NCBI GenBank assembly: GCA_051880475.1
Contig: JBJEOA010000016.1
Coordinates: 1 to 62,714 of the forward strand
Length of the DNA stretch: 62,714 nt
Source: JAUUSJ01 sp051880475
GTDB lineage: Bacteria; Bacillota; Clostridia; Lachnospirales; Lachnospiraceae
Direction: 5' to 3'
Numbering within the stretch: position 1 is the first letter of the stretch; every line of letters begins with the position of its first letter. Shown here in pieces: positions 23,775 through 33,020 of this stretch. The notes beneath the pieces were generated by a model that did no database searches, was not told where the DNA came from, and saw only the letters and a list, made by a program, of their open reading frames with translations. Made by a program: the position numbers and the translations under genes.

Positions 23775-24419
23775 GTGGAAAATCGATTAGAAAAGCAATT
23801 AACGAGAGAAGAAATTCAGGATGCTCTCTCTAAGCGCCACTCAAAATCCGTACAAGAAAAATTAAATAAGGCTCGAGTTGCCATTGCAGGGCTTGGAGGG
23901 CTTGGCTCTAATGTGGCGATTGCACTTGCGAGAATTGGTGTTGGGCATCTCCATCTTATTGATTTTGATAAGGTGGATATTACAAATTTAAACCGTCAGC
24001 AATATTTTATGCGTCATATTGGCGTTTATAAGACGGAAGCATTGAAAGAGGAAATTTTGGAGATTAATCCGTATCTCGATATCAAAACGGATTGTGTCAA
24101 AGTGACAGAAAAAAATATAGAGCAGCTTTTTAAAAATGAAGATATTATCTGTGAGGCATTTGATTTGCCAGAGTATAAGGCAATTCTTGTCAATGGAATT
24201 TTGGAAAATTTTCCTGATAAAAAGCTGATTTCTGCTTCGGGTATGGCAGGTTATGGGAAAAGTAATGATATAAAGACGAGGCAGGTTATGAAAAATTTTT
24301 ATCTCTGTGGAGATGAAGTGAGTGAAGTGCGAGAGGGATTTGGTCTTATGGCTCCTCGAGTTGCAATTTGCGCTGCCCATGAGGCAAATCTTATCACAGA
24401 GCTAATTATTCACTCATAA
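23775..24419 (+). CDS. thiF: ThiS adenylyltransferase ThiF (family 2)
   Basis: A 214-residue E1-like enzyme that adenylates the C-terminus of ThiS. It shows the nucleotide loop GLGGLGSNVA and the conserved LNRQQYF (N-R-Q). It is short and lacks the CxxC zinc pairs of the larger MoeB/ThiF proteins, as in the thiF family 2 of anaerobes. I prefer the GTG at 23775, 9 bp after GGGGGAGG, to the TTG that overlaps the thiS stop. Coupled to thiS. Confidence 0.9.
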   Translation: MENRLEKQLTREEIQDALSKRHSKSVQEKLNKARVAIAGLGGLGSNVAIALARIGVGHLHLIDFDKVDITNLNRQQYFMRHIGVYKTEALKEEILEINPYLDIKTDCVKVTEKNIEQLFKNEDIICEAFDLPEYKAILVNGILENFPDKKLISASGMAGYGKSNDIKTRQVMKNFYLCGDEVSEVREGFGLMAPRVAICAAHEANLITELIIHS

Positions 24420-24481
24420 AAATTATTTAAATAGAAAAAAAGATTTCACACAAATAGAAGAAAGGAAATAGGTGGAGGAAA

Positions 24482-25249
24482 ATGAAAGATACATTTACAC
24501 TTGGAGGACATGAATTTAATTCAAGATTTATTTTAGGCTCAGGAAAATATTCGCTTGACTTAATTCAGGCAGCAGTACAAAATGCAGGAGCACAGATTAT
24601 TACACTTGCGCTTAGACGTGCCAATGAGGGCGGTCTGGCTAATATTTTAGATTATATTCCAGAGGGAGTGACACTTTTGCCAAATACATCGGGAGCTAGA
24701 AATGCCGAGGAGGCAGTAAGAATTGCTAGACTTTCAAGAGAAATTTGCGAGAGTGATTTTGTAAAAATTGAGGTGATTCGTGATTCTAAATATCTCTTGC
24801 CAGATAATTATGAGACAGCTAAGGCGACAGAGATTTTGGCAAAAGAGGGATTTATTGTTATGCCATATATGTATCCAGATTTAAATGCGGCAAGAGATAT
24901 GGCAAATGCGGGAGCTGCATGTATTATGCCTCTTGGAGCACCAATTGGCTCGAATAAAGGAATTTGTACAAAAGATTTTATTCAGATTTTGATAGATGAA
25001 ATTGATCTTCCGATTATTGTAGATGCGGGAATTGGAAAACCTTCTCAGGCATGTGAGGCGATGGAGATGGGAGCGGCTGCAGTGATGGCAAATACAGCGA
25101 TTGCCACAGCGGGCAATATTCCAGCGATGGCAGAAGCATTTCGAAAGGCGATTGAGGCAGGACGTTCAGCTTATCTTTCTGGGCTTGGACGTGTCATGGA
25201 GCGAGGTGCAAGTGCGTCTTCTCCTTTGACAGGATTTATTCAAGAGTAG
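24482..25249 (+). CDS. thiG: Thiazole synthase ThiG
   Basis: A 255-residue TIM-barrel enzyme that builds the thiazole phosphate from deoxyxylulose 5-phosphate, dehydroglycine and ThiS thiocarboxylate. The Schiff-base lysine lies in FVKIEVI (about residue 95). Other marks are LPNTSGARNAEEAVRIARL and the phosphate-binding VDAGIGKPSQA. Length is normal. The ATG follows GTGGAGG. Operon spacing is 62 bp from thiF. Confidence 0.96.
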   Translation: MKDTFTLGGHEFNSRFILGSGKYSLDLIQAAVQNAGAQIITLALRRANEGGLANILDYIPEGVTLLPNTSGARNAEEAVRIARLSREICESDFVKIEVIRDSKYLLPDNYETAKATEILAKEGFIVMPYMYPDLNAARDMANAGAACIMPLGAPIGSNKGICTKDFIQILIDEIDLPIIVDAGIGKPSQACEAMEMGAAAVMANTAIATAGNIPAMAEAFRKAIEAGRSAYLSGLGRVMERGASASSPLTGFIQE

Positions 25250-25264
25250 GAGGAACAAGTTAGA

Positions 25265-26485
25265 ATGAGTGAAAATAATCATATTAATGAAAGTATTTTA
25301 AATGATGAGATTAGAGAGCATCAAAAGGAAAATCGCATAGATCATATGAAGTATTTTCCAGATATGGAAATATTAGAAGATTCAGACATTATGGATCGTG
25401 TAATTAATGCAATGAATGAGTATGATTATATGAAATATAGCGCGGAGGATGTAAAGAGAGCAATTGCGAGGGAAAATCGTTCCCCAGAAGATTTTGCGGC
25501 GCTCTTATCTCCAGCGGCACTCCCATTTTTGGAGGAAATTGCCAAGGCGGCGCAAAAAGAGACAAGAAAACATTTTGGAAATTCTGTCTATATGTTTACA
25601 CCGATTTATATTGCCAATTACTGTGAAAATTATTGTATTTACTGTGGATTTAATTGTCATAATAAAATTCAGCGTGCGAAATTAAATAAAGAAGAAATTG
25701 AAAAAGAGATGGAGGCTATTGCGAAGACTGGTCTTCAAGAAATTCTTATTTTAACAGGAGAGAGTAAGAAAATGTCCGATGTGGCATATATCGGAGAGGC
25801 GTGCAAAATTGCGAGAAAATATTTTAAAGTAATTGGAGTTGAGGTATATCCAATGAATTCGGATGAGTACGCTTATTTACATGAATGTGGTGTGGATTAT
25901 GTTACTGTATTTCAGGAAACTTATAATTCTGATAAGTATGAGACATTGCATTTGGCGGGACATAAGAGAATTTTTCCATATCGCTTAAATGCACAAGAAA
26001 GAGCATTAAAAGGCGGAATGAGAGGTGTCGGATTTGCCGCATTATTGGGACTTGATGACTTTAGAAAGGATGCATTTGCAACAGGTATGCATGCCTATCT
26101 TTTACAGAGAAAATATCCTCACGCAGAGATAGCATTTTCTTGTCCGAGACTTCGCCCGATTATTAATAATGATAAAATTAACCCGATGGATGTCCACGAG
26201 GCACAGCTTTTACAGATTGTCTGTGCATATCGATTATTTATGCCATTTACAAACATCACAGTTTCTACGAGAGAATGTGCTCGCGTGCGTGATAATCTGA
26301 TGAATATTGCAGCTACTAAAATTTCAGCTGGTGTGAGCACTGGAATCGGAAGTCATGTGGAAGAGATAGAAGATAAGGGAGATGAGCAGTTCGAGATATC
26401 CGATGGACGTAATGTAGATGAGGTTTATCATGATTTGCTTAAGATTCATTTACAGCCAGTAATGAGTGATTATATTTATGTGTAA
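25265..26485 (+). CDS. thiH: 2-iminoacetate (dehydroglycine) synthase ThiH
   Basis: A 406-residue radical-SAM enzyme cleaving tyrosine to dehydroglycine and p-cresol. The cluster motif is CENYCIYC (C-x3-C-x2-C, about 119-126), with the GGE-like ILTGES and the C-terminal BATS region (TREC). Use of ThiH rather than oxygen-dependent ThiO fits an anaerobe. It follows thiG by 15 bp with AGGAGG. Confidence 0.95.
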   Translation: MSENNHINESILNDEIREHQKENRIDHMKYFPDMEILEDSDIMDRVINAMNEYDYMKYSAEDVKRAIARENRSPEDFAALLSPAALPFLEEIAKAAQKETRKHFGNSVYMFTPIYIANYCENYCIYCGFNCHNKIQRAKLNKEEIEKEMEAIAKTGLQEILILTGESKKMSDVAYIGEACKIARKYFKVIGVEVYPMNSDEYAYLHECGVDYVTVFQETYNSDKYETLHLAGHKRIFPYRLNAQERALKGGMRGVGFAALLGLDDFRKDAFATGMHAYLLQRKYPHAEIAFSCPRLRPIINNDKINPMDVHEAQLLQIVCAYRLFMPFTNITVSTRECARVRDNLMNIAATKISAGVSTGIGSHVEEIEDKGDEQFEISDGRNVDEVYHDLLKIHLQPVMSDYIYV

Positions 26486-26521
26486 AGTGTTTTGTGAAGT
26501 ATAAATTGTAGGAGAAATAAA

Positions 26522-27112
26522 ATGAGCAAAAAAATTAATATGAGTCATATTATTACTGTAACAAACCGCAATTTATGTGAGAGACCATTTTTAGAGCAGA
26601 TAGAGAGAGTTTGTAGACAAAAACCAAGGGCGATTATTCTTCGAGAAAAGGATTTGATAAAAGAGGAATATTATAGGTTGGCAAAAGATGTAAATGAGAT
26701 TTGTGAGAACTATAAAGTTTTGCTCATTCCTCATACATTTTTAGAAGTGGCGAGAGAATTAAATATTGATAGAATTCATCTTCCTTTATCAAAGCTTGAG
26801 GAGAATCTAAAAACTTCTAGGGAAAGTCTCGCTTTCTTTCAGACAATTGGTGTATCTACTCATTCTGTCGAGGATGCCTTGCTTGCGCAAAGGCTAGGTG
26901 CAACTTATATTACTGCGGGACATATTTATACGACAGATTGCAAAAAAGGATTGGCACCACGCGGGCTAGCGTTTTTAAAGGACGTTTGTCAGGCGGTTGA
27001 AATTCCAGTATATGGAATTGGCGGAATTAATCTGGACGAGGGGAAAATAAAGGCAGTGAAAGAAGCTGGGGCAGCAGGTTCTTGCATTATGTCGGCAATG
27101 ATGCGAGTATAA
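26522..27112 (+). CDS. Thiamine phosphate synthase/thiazole tautomerase family (ThiE/TenI)
   Basis: A 196-residue TIM barrel of the ThiE/TenI superfamily. It has ILREKDL, GVSTHSVEDA, TAGHIYTTDCKKG and GIGGI. The usual ThiE segment HLGQ(E/D)D is replaced by HLPLSKL, so the magnesium/HMP-pyrophosphate site looks altered. TenI proteins, which aromatise the ThiG product, show the same loss and are encoded next to thiG. I therefore lean towards TenI-like tautomerase, though ThiE activity cannot be excluded. Last gene of the operon. Confidence 0.8.
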   Translation: MSKKINMSHIITVTNRNLCERPFLEQIERVCRQKPRAIILREKDLIKEEYYRLAKDVNEICENYKVLLIPHTFLEVARELNIDRIHLPLSKLEENLKTSRESLAFFQTIGVSTHSVEDALLAQRLGATYITAGHIYTTDCKKGLAPRGLAFLKDVCQAVEIPVYGIGGINLDEGKIKAVKEAGAAGSCIMSAMMRV

Positions 27113-27126
27113 ACTCATTTTGTTTT

Positions 27127-27165
27127 AAGATGCGATAGCTATAGGATATAGTTATCGCATCTTTT
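27127..27165 (+). terminator. Terminator of the thi operon
   Basis: AAGATGCGATAGCTAT and ATAGTTATCGCATCTT pair over 16 bp with one mismatch, followed by Ts. Confidence 0.92.
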
Positions 27166-27178
27166 TATTTGTCTTTTC

Positions 27179-27207
27179 TTGACCTAATGTCATAAATTGG
27201 ATATACT
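27179..27207 (+). promoter_or_regulatory. Sigma-A promoter of the CoA-transferase gene
   Basis: TTGACC, 17-bp spacer, TATACT, about 130 bp before the gene. Confidence 0.8.
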
Positions 27208-27226
27208 ATTTCTATAAGAAAGGAAG

Positions 27227-27258
27227 AAGCTGGAAACATAAAAATTTTCAGCTTTTTT
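27227..27258 (+). terminator. Attenuator-like hairpin in the CoA-transferase leader
   Basis: AAGCTGGAAA and TTTTCAGCTT form a 10-bp stem followed by a T-run, beginning about 13 nt after the predicted transcription start. It would end transcription early unless read through. Confidence 0.65.
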
Positions 27259-27337
27259 GATTTATAGATAAATTTGTAGCTGTTTGTGGTAAAATAAATG
27301 AAAAGAAGAAGGTAGCAAAAAACGAGGAGGGAAAAAG

Positions 27338-28678
27338 ATGTTAAAGGATTTTATGCCAGAATACCGAGAGAAATTAAGAAGTCCAGATGAGGCAGTAAAG
27401 GTTGTAAAAAGTGGAGACTGGGTTGATTATACGAGTTCTCTTGGCAAGCCCGTTTTGCTCGATAAGGCGCTTGCGAGACGAAAAGATGAATTATTTGATG
27501 TGAAAATACGAGGAATTTTAATTGGAGGACCGATTGAGGTGGCAGAATGTGATGAAAGTCAGGAGCATTTTATTTATCATAGCTGGCATTGTTCTTCTTA
27601 CGAGAGAAAACTCTGTGACAGGGGACTTTGCTATTTTATTCCAATGGTATTTCACAATAACGCAGCGTATTATGAGTTTTTTCTAAAGGTAAATGTTGTC
27701 ATGGTCACTGTCTCTCCGATGGATAAACACGGATATTTTAATTATTCTGTAAATACAGGTGTGGCTGGACCAATCGTGCGAAAGGCAGATATCGTTATTG
27801 TTGAGGTAAATGAGCATATGCCAAAGATTCACGGAGGATATGAAGAATGTATTCATATTTCAGAGGTGGATTATATTGTGGAGGGAGTGCATGAGCCGTT
27901 TCAAAATGCAAAGCCGTTTGTCCTCACAGAGATTGACAGGAAGGTGGCGGCAAATATTATTCCTTATATTGTGGATGGTTCCACATTGCAGCTTGGAATT
28001 GGGAGCATGCCAGATGCGCTCGGTGAAATGATAGCACAATCCGATTTAAAAGACCTTGGAATGCATACAGAACTTTGTTCTGACGCTTTTTTAAGCCTGC
28101 ATAAAGCAGGAAAACTTACGAATAAGAAAAAGAATATTGATAAGGGAAAGGGCGTATTTGGATGTGCAGTCGGCTCAACAGATTTATATGAGTGGCTCGA
28201 TGATAATCACTCTGTCGCGGCATATCCGATGGAATATGTAAATCGTCCGAGCGTTATCGCTCAGATTGACAATATGGTCTCGATTAATAGCTGTGTATCT
28301 GTAGATTTATATGGACAAGTTGCGGCAGAAAGCTCAGGTTCTAGGCAAATCAGTGGAACGGGAGGTCAGCTCGACTTTTTAATTGGTGCGTCCGCCTCTA
28401 GAGGAGGAAAGGCATTTATCTGTATGAGTTCTACTTATAAAGATAAGAAAGGAATTTTACATTCTAGAGTTCGTCCTCAGTTTAACGGAGATATCATTAC
28501 CTCTCCGAGAAGTCAGGTATATTTCTTAGTGACAGAGTATGGAGTTATAAACCTTGAGGGTCGTTCGACATGGGAGAGAGCGGAAGCTCTTATCTCGATT
28601 GCTCATCCTGATTTTCGAGATGAGTTAATTAAGGAGGCACAGGAGAGAAAGATTTGGAGAAAGTCAAATAAAAGATAA
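27338..28678 (+). CDS. Acyl-CoA:acetate CoA-transferase (butyryl-CoA/4-hydroxybutyrate CoA-transferase family)
   Basis: A 446-residue family-I CoA-transferase of the acetyl-CoA hydrolase/transferase group. It moves CoA between an acyl-CoA and acetate through a glutamyl-CoA intermediate. The catalytic Glu lies in HTELCSDAF. GGQLDFLIGA and the C-terminal ALISIAHPDFRDELIKEA match butyryl-CoA:acetate CoA-transferases of gut butyrate producers closely. The N-terminal half (SLGKPVLLDK, IRGILIGGP) differs more, so propionyl-CoA, 4-hydroxybutyryl-CoA or another substrate is possible. The gene is monocistronic. Confidence 0.88.
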   Translation: MLKDFMPEYREKLRSPDEAVKVVKSGDWVDYTSSLGKPVLLDKALARRKDELFDVKIRGILIGGPIEVAECDESQEHFIYHSWHCSSYERKLCDRGLCYFIPMVFHNNAAYYEFFLKVNVVMVTVSPMDKHGYFNYSVNTGVAGPIVRKADIVIVEVNEHMPKIHGGYEECIHISEVDYIVEGVHEPFQNAKPFVLTEIDRKVAANIIPYIVDGSTLQLGIGSMPDALGEMIAQSDLKDLGMHTELCSDAFLSLHKAGKLTNKKKNIDKGKGVFGCAVGSTDLYEWLDDNHSVAAYPMEYVNRPSVIAQIDNMVSINSCVSVDLYGQVAAESSGSRQISGTGGQLDFLIGASASRGGKAFICMSSTYKDKKGILHSRVRPQFNGDIITSPRSQVYFLVTEYGVINLEGRSTWERAEALISIAHPDFRDELIKEAQERKIWRKSNKR

Positions 28679-28776
28679 AATATGTCAATGAGAGAAAAGA
28701 AAAGTTAATGAGTATATGATAGTGGCGGTTATAGTTTACGGTGTTTGTTATTGAAATTTAATGAGAAAAATAATCC

Positions 28777-28805
28777 TTGACATAGTAAAATAATCTATTT
28801 ATAAT
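28777..28805 (+). promoter_or_regulatory. Sigma-A promoter of apbE
   Basis: TTGACA, 17-bp spacer, TATAAT: near-consensus, with a leader of about 285 nt before the apbE start. The leader holds TAGTTTTC...GAAAACTA and TCCA...TGGA repeats but no riboswitch I recognise. It accounts for most of the 417-bp gap. Confidence 0.85.
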
Positions 28806-29095
28806 TTCACTATTAGCAATAACTAACTTATAATAGTTTTCGGTAATATTAATCAGTGAAAACTAATAAATTTTCCAAAAGAATAAAAATATTAAGAAAT
28901 CTCCAGATTAAAATGGAGTATTTTGGTTTGGGAAAACGAAAAAGCAAAGTCTTGCATTCCTATAAAAAATGAGCTAGATTTATATAGAGAGAATAAGTAT
29001 AGAAAATAGATAAACTTGAAGCTAGAAAGTAAAAAGGTTAATTTTCTGGATTTTGAGATTTTTAGAATTTTTTACTATAAGATTAGGAGGCCATT

Positions 29096-30166
29096 TTGAG
29101 AAAATTTTTTAAATATTTTTATGTATTAATATTAGGATGCAGCTTATGCGTTGGATGTCAAAAAGCGTCAACAGGAGCTTTTACGAGTAATATTAGCGAG
29201 AAACAGGTCAAAAATTCACAAGAGGCAAGTGCAACGCGAGATATTTTTGCTATGGATACGTATATGTCTATCACAGCTTACGGTGAAAAATGCAAGGAGG
29301 CGGTAGATGCGGCCGAGGCGGAAATTAAGCGATTAGATGAGCTTTTATCAACTGGAAGTGATGACAGTGAAGTCACAAAGATAAATAAAGAAGCTGGTGG
29401 AGAGCTTTCAGAGGATACAAGCTATCTAGTGAAGAGGGCTTTGGATATTTATAAAGATACAGATGGAGCATTTGATATCACAATTTATCCTGTGATGAAA
29501 GCGTGGGGATTTGCTGGTGATACATTTGCTGTGCCAAATGAGAAAAAACTAAAGGATACACTCTCTCTAGTGGATGCCTCTAAAATTTCCTATGATGAGA
29601 AAAATTCTAAAATTTCCTTTGAGAAAAAAGGAATGGAGATTGATTTTGGTGGAATTGCGAAGGGGTATACTTCTGATAAGGTGATTGAAATTTTGAAATC
29701 TTATGATATTGAACACGCGATGATTAATCTCGGTGGAAATGTCGACTTGCTAGGAAAAAAGCCAGATGGAAGTGAGTGGAGAATCGCACTTCAAGATCCA
29801 GAGAATGAAGATGATTATATTGGAATTTTGTCTGTGTCAGATAAGGCAGTGATTACTTCTGGTGGCTATGAGAGATATTTTGAGGAGGATGGTGTGAAAT
29901 ACCATCATATCATAGATCCAACGACTGGTTATCCAGCGAATAACGGGTTAGTTTCTGTGACAATTGTTTCAAAAGATGGAACACTGGCCGATGCACTATC
30001 GACATCTTTGTTCGTCATGGGAAAGGATGAAGCCATAAAATATTGGCAGAGTCATTGTGACCAGTTTGACACGATTTTAATTGATGAGGAGGGAATCGTT
30101 TATATTTCTGAAGATATTTCGGATTCTTTTGAGTCAGATGCGACTATAAAAATATTAAAAAAATAG
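29096..30166 (+). CDS. apbE: FAD:protein FMN transferase (ApbE lipoprotein)
   Basis: A 356-residue extracytoplasmic lipoprotein that covalently attaches FMN to threonine of target flavoproteins such as Rnf/Nqr subunits or extracellular electron-transfer proteins. It has a signal with lipobox (CVGC), the AMDTYMSI motif, the substrate-binding DFGGIAKGY, NLGGN and the metal site HHIIDPTTGYP. The TTG start lies 5 bp after AGGAGG. No flavoprotein target is encoded nearby. Confidence 0.93.
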   Translation: MRKFFKYFYVLILGCSLCVGCQKASTGAFTSNISEKQVKNSQEASATRDIFAMDTYMSITAYGEKCKEAVDAAEAEIKRLDELLSTGSDDSEVTKINKEAGGELSEDTSYLVKRALDIYKDTDGAFDITIYPVMKAWGFAGDTFAVPNEKKLKDTLSLVDASKISYDEKNSKISFEKKGMEIDFGGIAKGYTSDKVIEILKSYDIEHAMINLGGNVDLLGKKPDGSEWRIALQDPENEDDYIGILSVSDKAVITSGGYERYFEEDGVKYHHIIDPTTGYPANNGLVSVTIVSKDGTLADALSTSLFVMGKDEAIKYWQSHCDQFDTILIDEEGIVYISEDISDSFESDATIKILKK

Positions 30167-30189
30167 AATGATTTTTGTTCTATTATATT

Positions 30190-30217
30190 AAAACGCAGTT
30201 TAAACTGCGTTTTGTTT
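30190..30217 (+). terminator. Terminator after apbE
   Basis: AAAACGCAGTTT and AAACTGCGTTTT make a perfect 24-bp palindrome followed by GTTT. Confidence 0.85.
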
Positions 30218-30343
30218 CAGACTAATAGTTAGTTACAACTAATAATAATTCTGTACAACTTTTATCAATAAGTTAAAACAAACATTTTTAAACTAACTTT
30301 TAACTAAGTAATAAAAACAAGGTAGAGGCAAAGGAGGACGAAA

Positions 30344-32800
30344 ATGAGAAAATTTAGAAAAAACGGTGTAAGAACAGTAGCTTTTTTGATGGCTGTGTCT
30401 GTAGCTTTAGGTTCTTCACCTAGTACTGTATTTGCTGCTTCTGAGACAGAAGGACTGGTTCAGATTGTAGAGCAAAATCAAGAACGAGCAGTAGAAGGTC
30501 AGGAGACAAAATTAGAGGAAATAACCATGAATACGAACGAACAAGTAACGGAGGAAGTGACTACAGAAATTACTACAGTAGATGAGAATGTCTCTGAGAC
30601 AGAAGCAACGGAGGAAGTGACTACAGAAACTACTGCCGTAGATGAGAATGTCTCTGAGACAGAAGCCGTGGCTGAGGAAGAAGGGGAAGATTCAATTGCT
30701 GCCCAGACGTACGTGTTGATGAATATTCCGTTTGATAAGTTTTATGAGAATGAGCTAAATAATGATGTGGCGGTAGATGGATTCACATCGGCGACATTAA
30801 ATAAGACAAGAACAAAGAGTATGGTAGGAAATACATACCATGTAAATGCAGATGGTTCTGATATCACGGGTATTATTTTCCCAGTTTTAGTGAAAGATGG
30901 TGTTGATTTATCAGCCTATAAGCAGGTGACAGATGATGATGCAGTAACAATTACAGTGACAAACCGTGGACAGACAAACACAGTAGAGTATAAAGGAAAA
31001 GATGCTCTTTTTGAAAATCCTTCTTATTCTTATTATAAACTGGATGGTTTTCAATCTATGTATAAGGAGGTATCTGTAGGAGAAGATGGAGAACTCTCTT
31101 TTTCAAAAATAATTAGTTGGTTACCAAATTCAACGTTAAAAGATGTAGAGACAACGCTCTCAACGAAGAGTAACTATGGAGATTATCAATTAAACTTTGC
31201 GGGAGATAGTCTTTCTAATATTAACAGCGAGAATATATATTCCGTTATTGTTAGTACAATAGATGGTTCTAGCTATGCAATGCGTCCACTAGGAAATGTA
31301 TGGATTGGAACAAGAGGAATAGCATGGACAAGTACAAATAATATTGAGGCGGTACATAATTGTCCGACAAATCCAGCACATTATGTATCTTTAATGGGCA
31401 AGAGCATTTCAAAGATAACTTATTATACAAGTGATGGTATTTTTGACATTCCTGTAAATAATATTTATGTACCTATTAAAATAGAAAATGAAAAGAACTT
31501 AGTTATAGTAGAGAATGCATCTGCAAAAGCAGGAAAAACAGCAGTGTCTGTATCTCTTCCAGACGGATTTGAGCCAGAGTATAAGGTAGAAGGGCTTGAA
31601 AATGTAGCAGTAGCAGATGGCGAGATGACATTTACTGCAACAAAGATTGGTAATTATACATTAACAGTAAGTGATAAGTCAGGAAAATATGCAGATTTAA
31701 CAGCAAGTTTTACTCTTACAACAGAGGATATGCCAGCCGCTTATAATGGAAACTATGATACTCCAGCTCTCGTGACAGCAGATGGATATAGCACAGACGA
31801 TTTAAGTGCATATATTAATAATATTACATCTGTATCTGTGGACGGAAAAGAATACGCAGCAAGTGGAAGAGGTGCCGTTGTCATTGTGAAAGAGGACGGA
31901 ACAATCGATATGAGTGCAGCTCCATTTGCGGAGGCAAAGGACAGATATGATATTACTGTAAAATCTACAGGATATACGGATTCTTCCTTTGTAATACAAA
32001 AAATTTATAATATTGAAAATATGGATATAGAACTTTCTAAAGAAAAATATACTTATTCAGGAAAAGCAATTACTCCATATGCAAAAATAATAAATGGTGA
32101 TGCAGTATTAAATAAGTCTGTGGATTATAAGGTTACTTACAAAAATAATGTACAGCCAGGTATTGGAACTGTAATAGTGACAGGAATTGGAAATTATAAA
32201 GGAACAATTACAAAGAAATTTAATATTTATCCTGCAAAACTAGCAATATCTGGAATTAGTAAAGTTGATAAAGGACTTAAAGTAAAGTGGACTGAGGTAG
32301 TTGGAGCATCAGGTTATGAGATATATCGCAGTAAAAATGATGGAGAATATAGTAAAGTAAAGAAAATTACCTCTGGTTCTACTGTAGAATGGGCGGATAC
32401 AACGGCAAATACAAATGGAGCAAAATATAGTTATAAGATTTTAGCTTATACAGAATTTGATTCTACTATATTAAAATCCAAACAATCCGCTACGAAGGCA
32501 ACTTACAAAGTGAAGACACCAGTTATCACAAGTTTAACTAGCAGCGTCAAAAAACAGATGACTGTAAAATGGCAGAAAAATACGCAAGCTACTTATTATG
32601 AGATACAATATAGCATGAATAGTAATTTCTCAAATGCTAGGACTGTAAAAGTGATAGGTGTAAATAATATATCTAAGGTAATTTATAATCTTAAAGCAGG
32701 TAAAAAATATTATGTACGTATAAGGGGAAGTAAGACTGTAAACAAAGGAAATTATTGTTCTGCATGGAGTGAAAAAAAGGCTGTAACAATTAAAAAATAA
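30344..32800 (+). CDS. Secreted multi-domain surface protein with Tp47-like, HID-like and fibronectin III modules
   Basis: An 818-residue exported protein with a signal peptide (about 1-30, cleavage near VFAAS). Next is an acidic Thr/Glu-rich linker holding a 20-residue unit twice (about 69-108). A region from about 125 resembles the penicillin-binding Tp47 domain found in clostridial surface proteins (NIPFDKFYENEL, KTRTKSMVGNTYHVNADGSD). A segment near 480-550 resembles hemoglobin-interacting/DUF1533 domains. One Ig-like YSGKAITPYAKI module and two fibronectin type III repeats end the protein. There is no LPXTG or transmembrane anchor, so it is secreted or held non-covalently. Role unknown. 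Confidence 0.75.
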   Translation: MRKFRKNGVRTVAFLMAVSVALGSSPSTVFAASETEGLVQIVEQNQERAVEGQETKLEEITMNTNEQVTEEVTTEITTVDENVSETEATEEVTTETTAVDENVSETEAVAEEEGEDSIAAQTYVLMNIPFDKFYENELNNDVAVDGFTSATLNKTRTKSMVGNTYHVNADGSDITGIIFPVLVKDGVDLSAYKQVTDDDAVTITVTNRGQTNTVEYKGKDALFENPSYSYYKLDGFQSMYKEVSVGEDGELSFSKIISWLPNSTLKDVETTLSTKSNYGDYQLNFAGDSLSNINSENIYSVIVSTIDGSSYAMRPLGNVWIGTRGIAWTSTNNIEAVHNCPTNPAHYVSLMGKSISKITYYTSDGIFDIPVNNIYVPIKIENEKNLVIVENASAKAGKTAVSVSLPDGFEPEYKVEGLENVAVADGEMTFTATKIGNYTLTVSDKSGKYADLTASFTLTTEDMPAAYNGNYDTPALVTADGYSTDDLSAYINNITSVSVDGKEYAASGRGAVVIVKEDGTIDMSAAPFAEAKDRYDITVKSTGYTDSSFVIQKIYNIENMDIELSKEKYTYSGKAITPYAKIINGDAVLNKSVDYKVTYKNNVQPGIGTVIVTGIGNYKGTITKKFNIYPAKLAISGISKVDKGLKVKWTEVVGASGYEIYRSKNDGEYSKVKKITSGSTVEWADTTANTNGAKYSYKILAYTEFDSTILKSKQSATKATYKVKTPVITSLTSSVKKQMTVKWQKNTQATYYEIQYSMNSNFSNARTVKVIGVNNISKVIYNLKAGKKYYVRIRGSKTVNKGNYCSAWSEKKAVTIKK
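30548..30667 (+). repeat. Two tandem 60-bp coding repeats
   Basis: A 60-bp unit starting at CGGAGGAAGTGACTACAG occurs twice in frame with only a few differences. It encodes the acidic Thr/Glu/Val-rich linker of the surface protein and is likely to vary in copy number. Confidence 0.85.
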
Positions 32801-32826
32801 TAGAAAATTTAAATAAAAAAATAATA

Positions 32827-32881
32827 AAAGTGGGACTGTTGCATTAAATGTTCAAAATTTTTGACAGTTCTACTTTTTTTT
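32827..32881 (+). terminator. Terminator after the surface protein
   Basis: AAAGTGGGACTGT pairs with ACAGTTCTACTTT (G:U tolerated), followed by a long T-run. Confidence 0.8.
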
Positions 32882-33020
32882 ACAAAATATATATTCTGAT
32901 TTTTATTAAGAAAAATATTGAGAATCCTTTTTGTGAGTGATATAATGATTAAAGTTGTCTATTAATAAGATATAAAATAGTTAGTAAGACTTATATGAAT
33001 TTTGAGAGGATGAAAAAATA

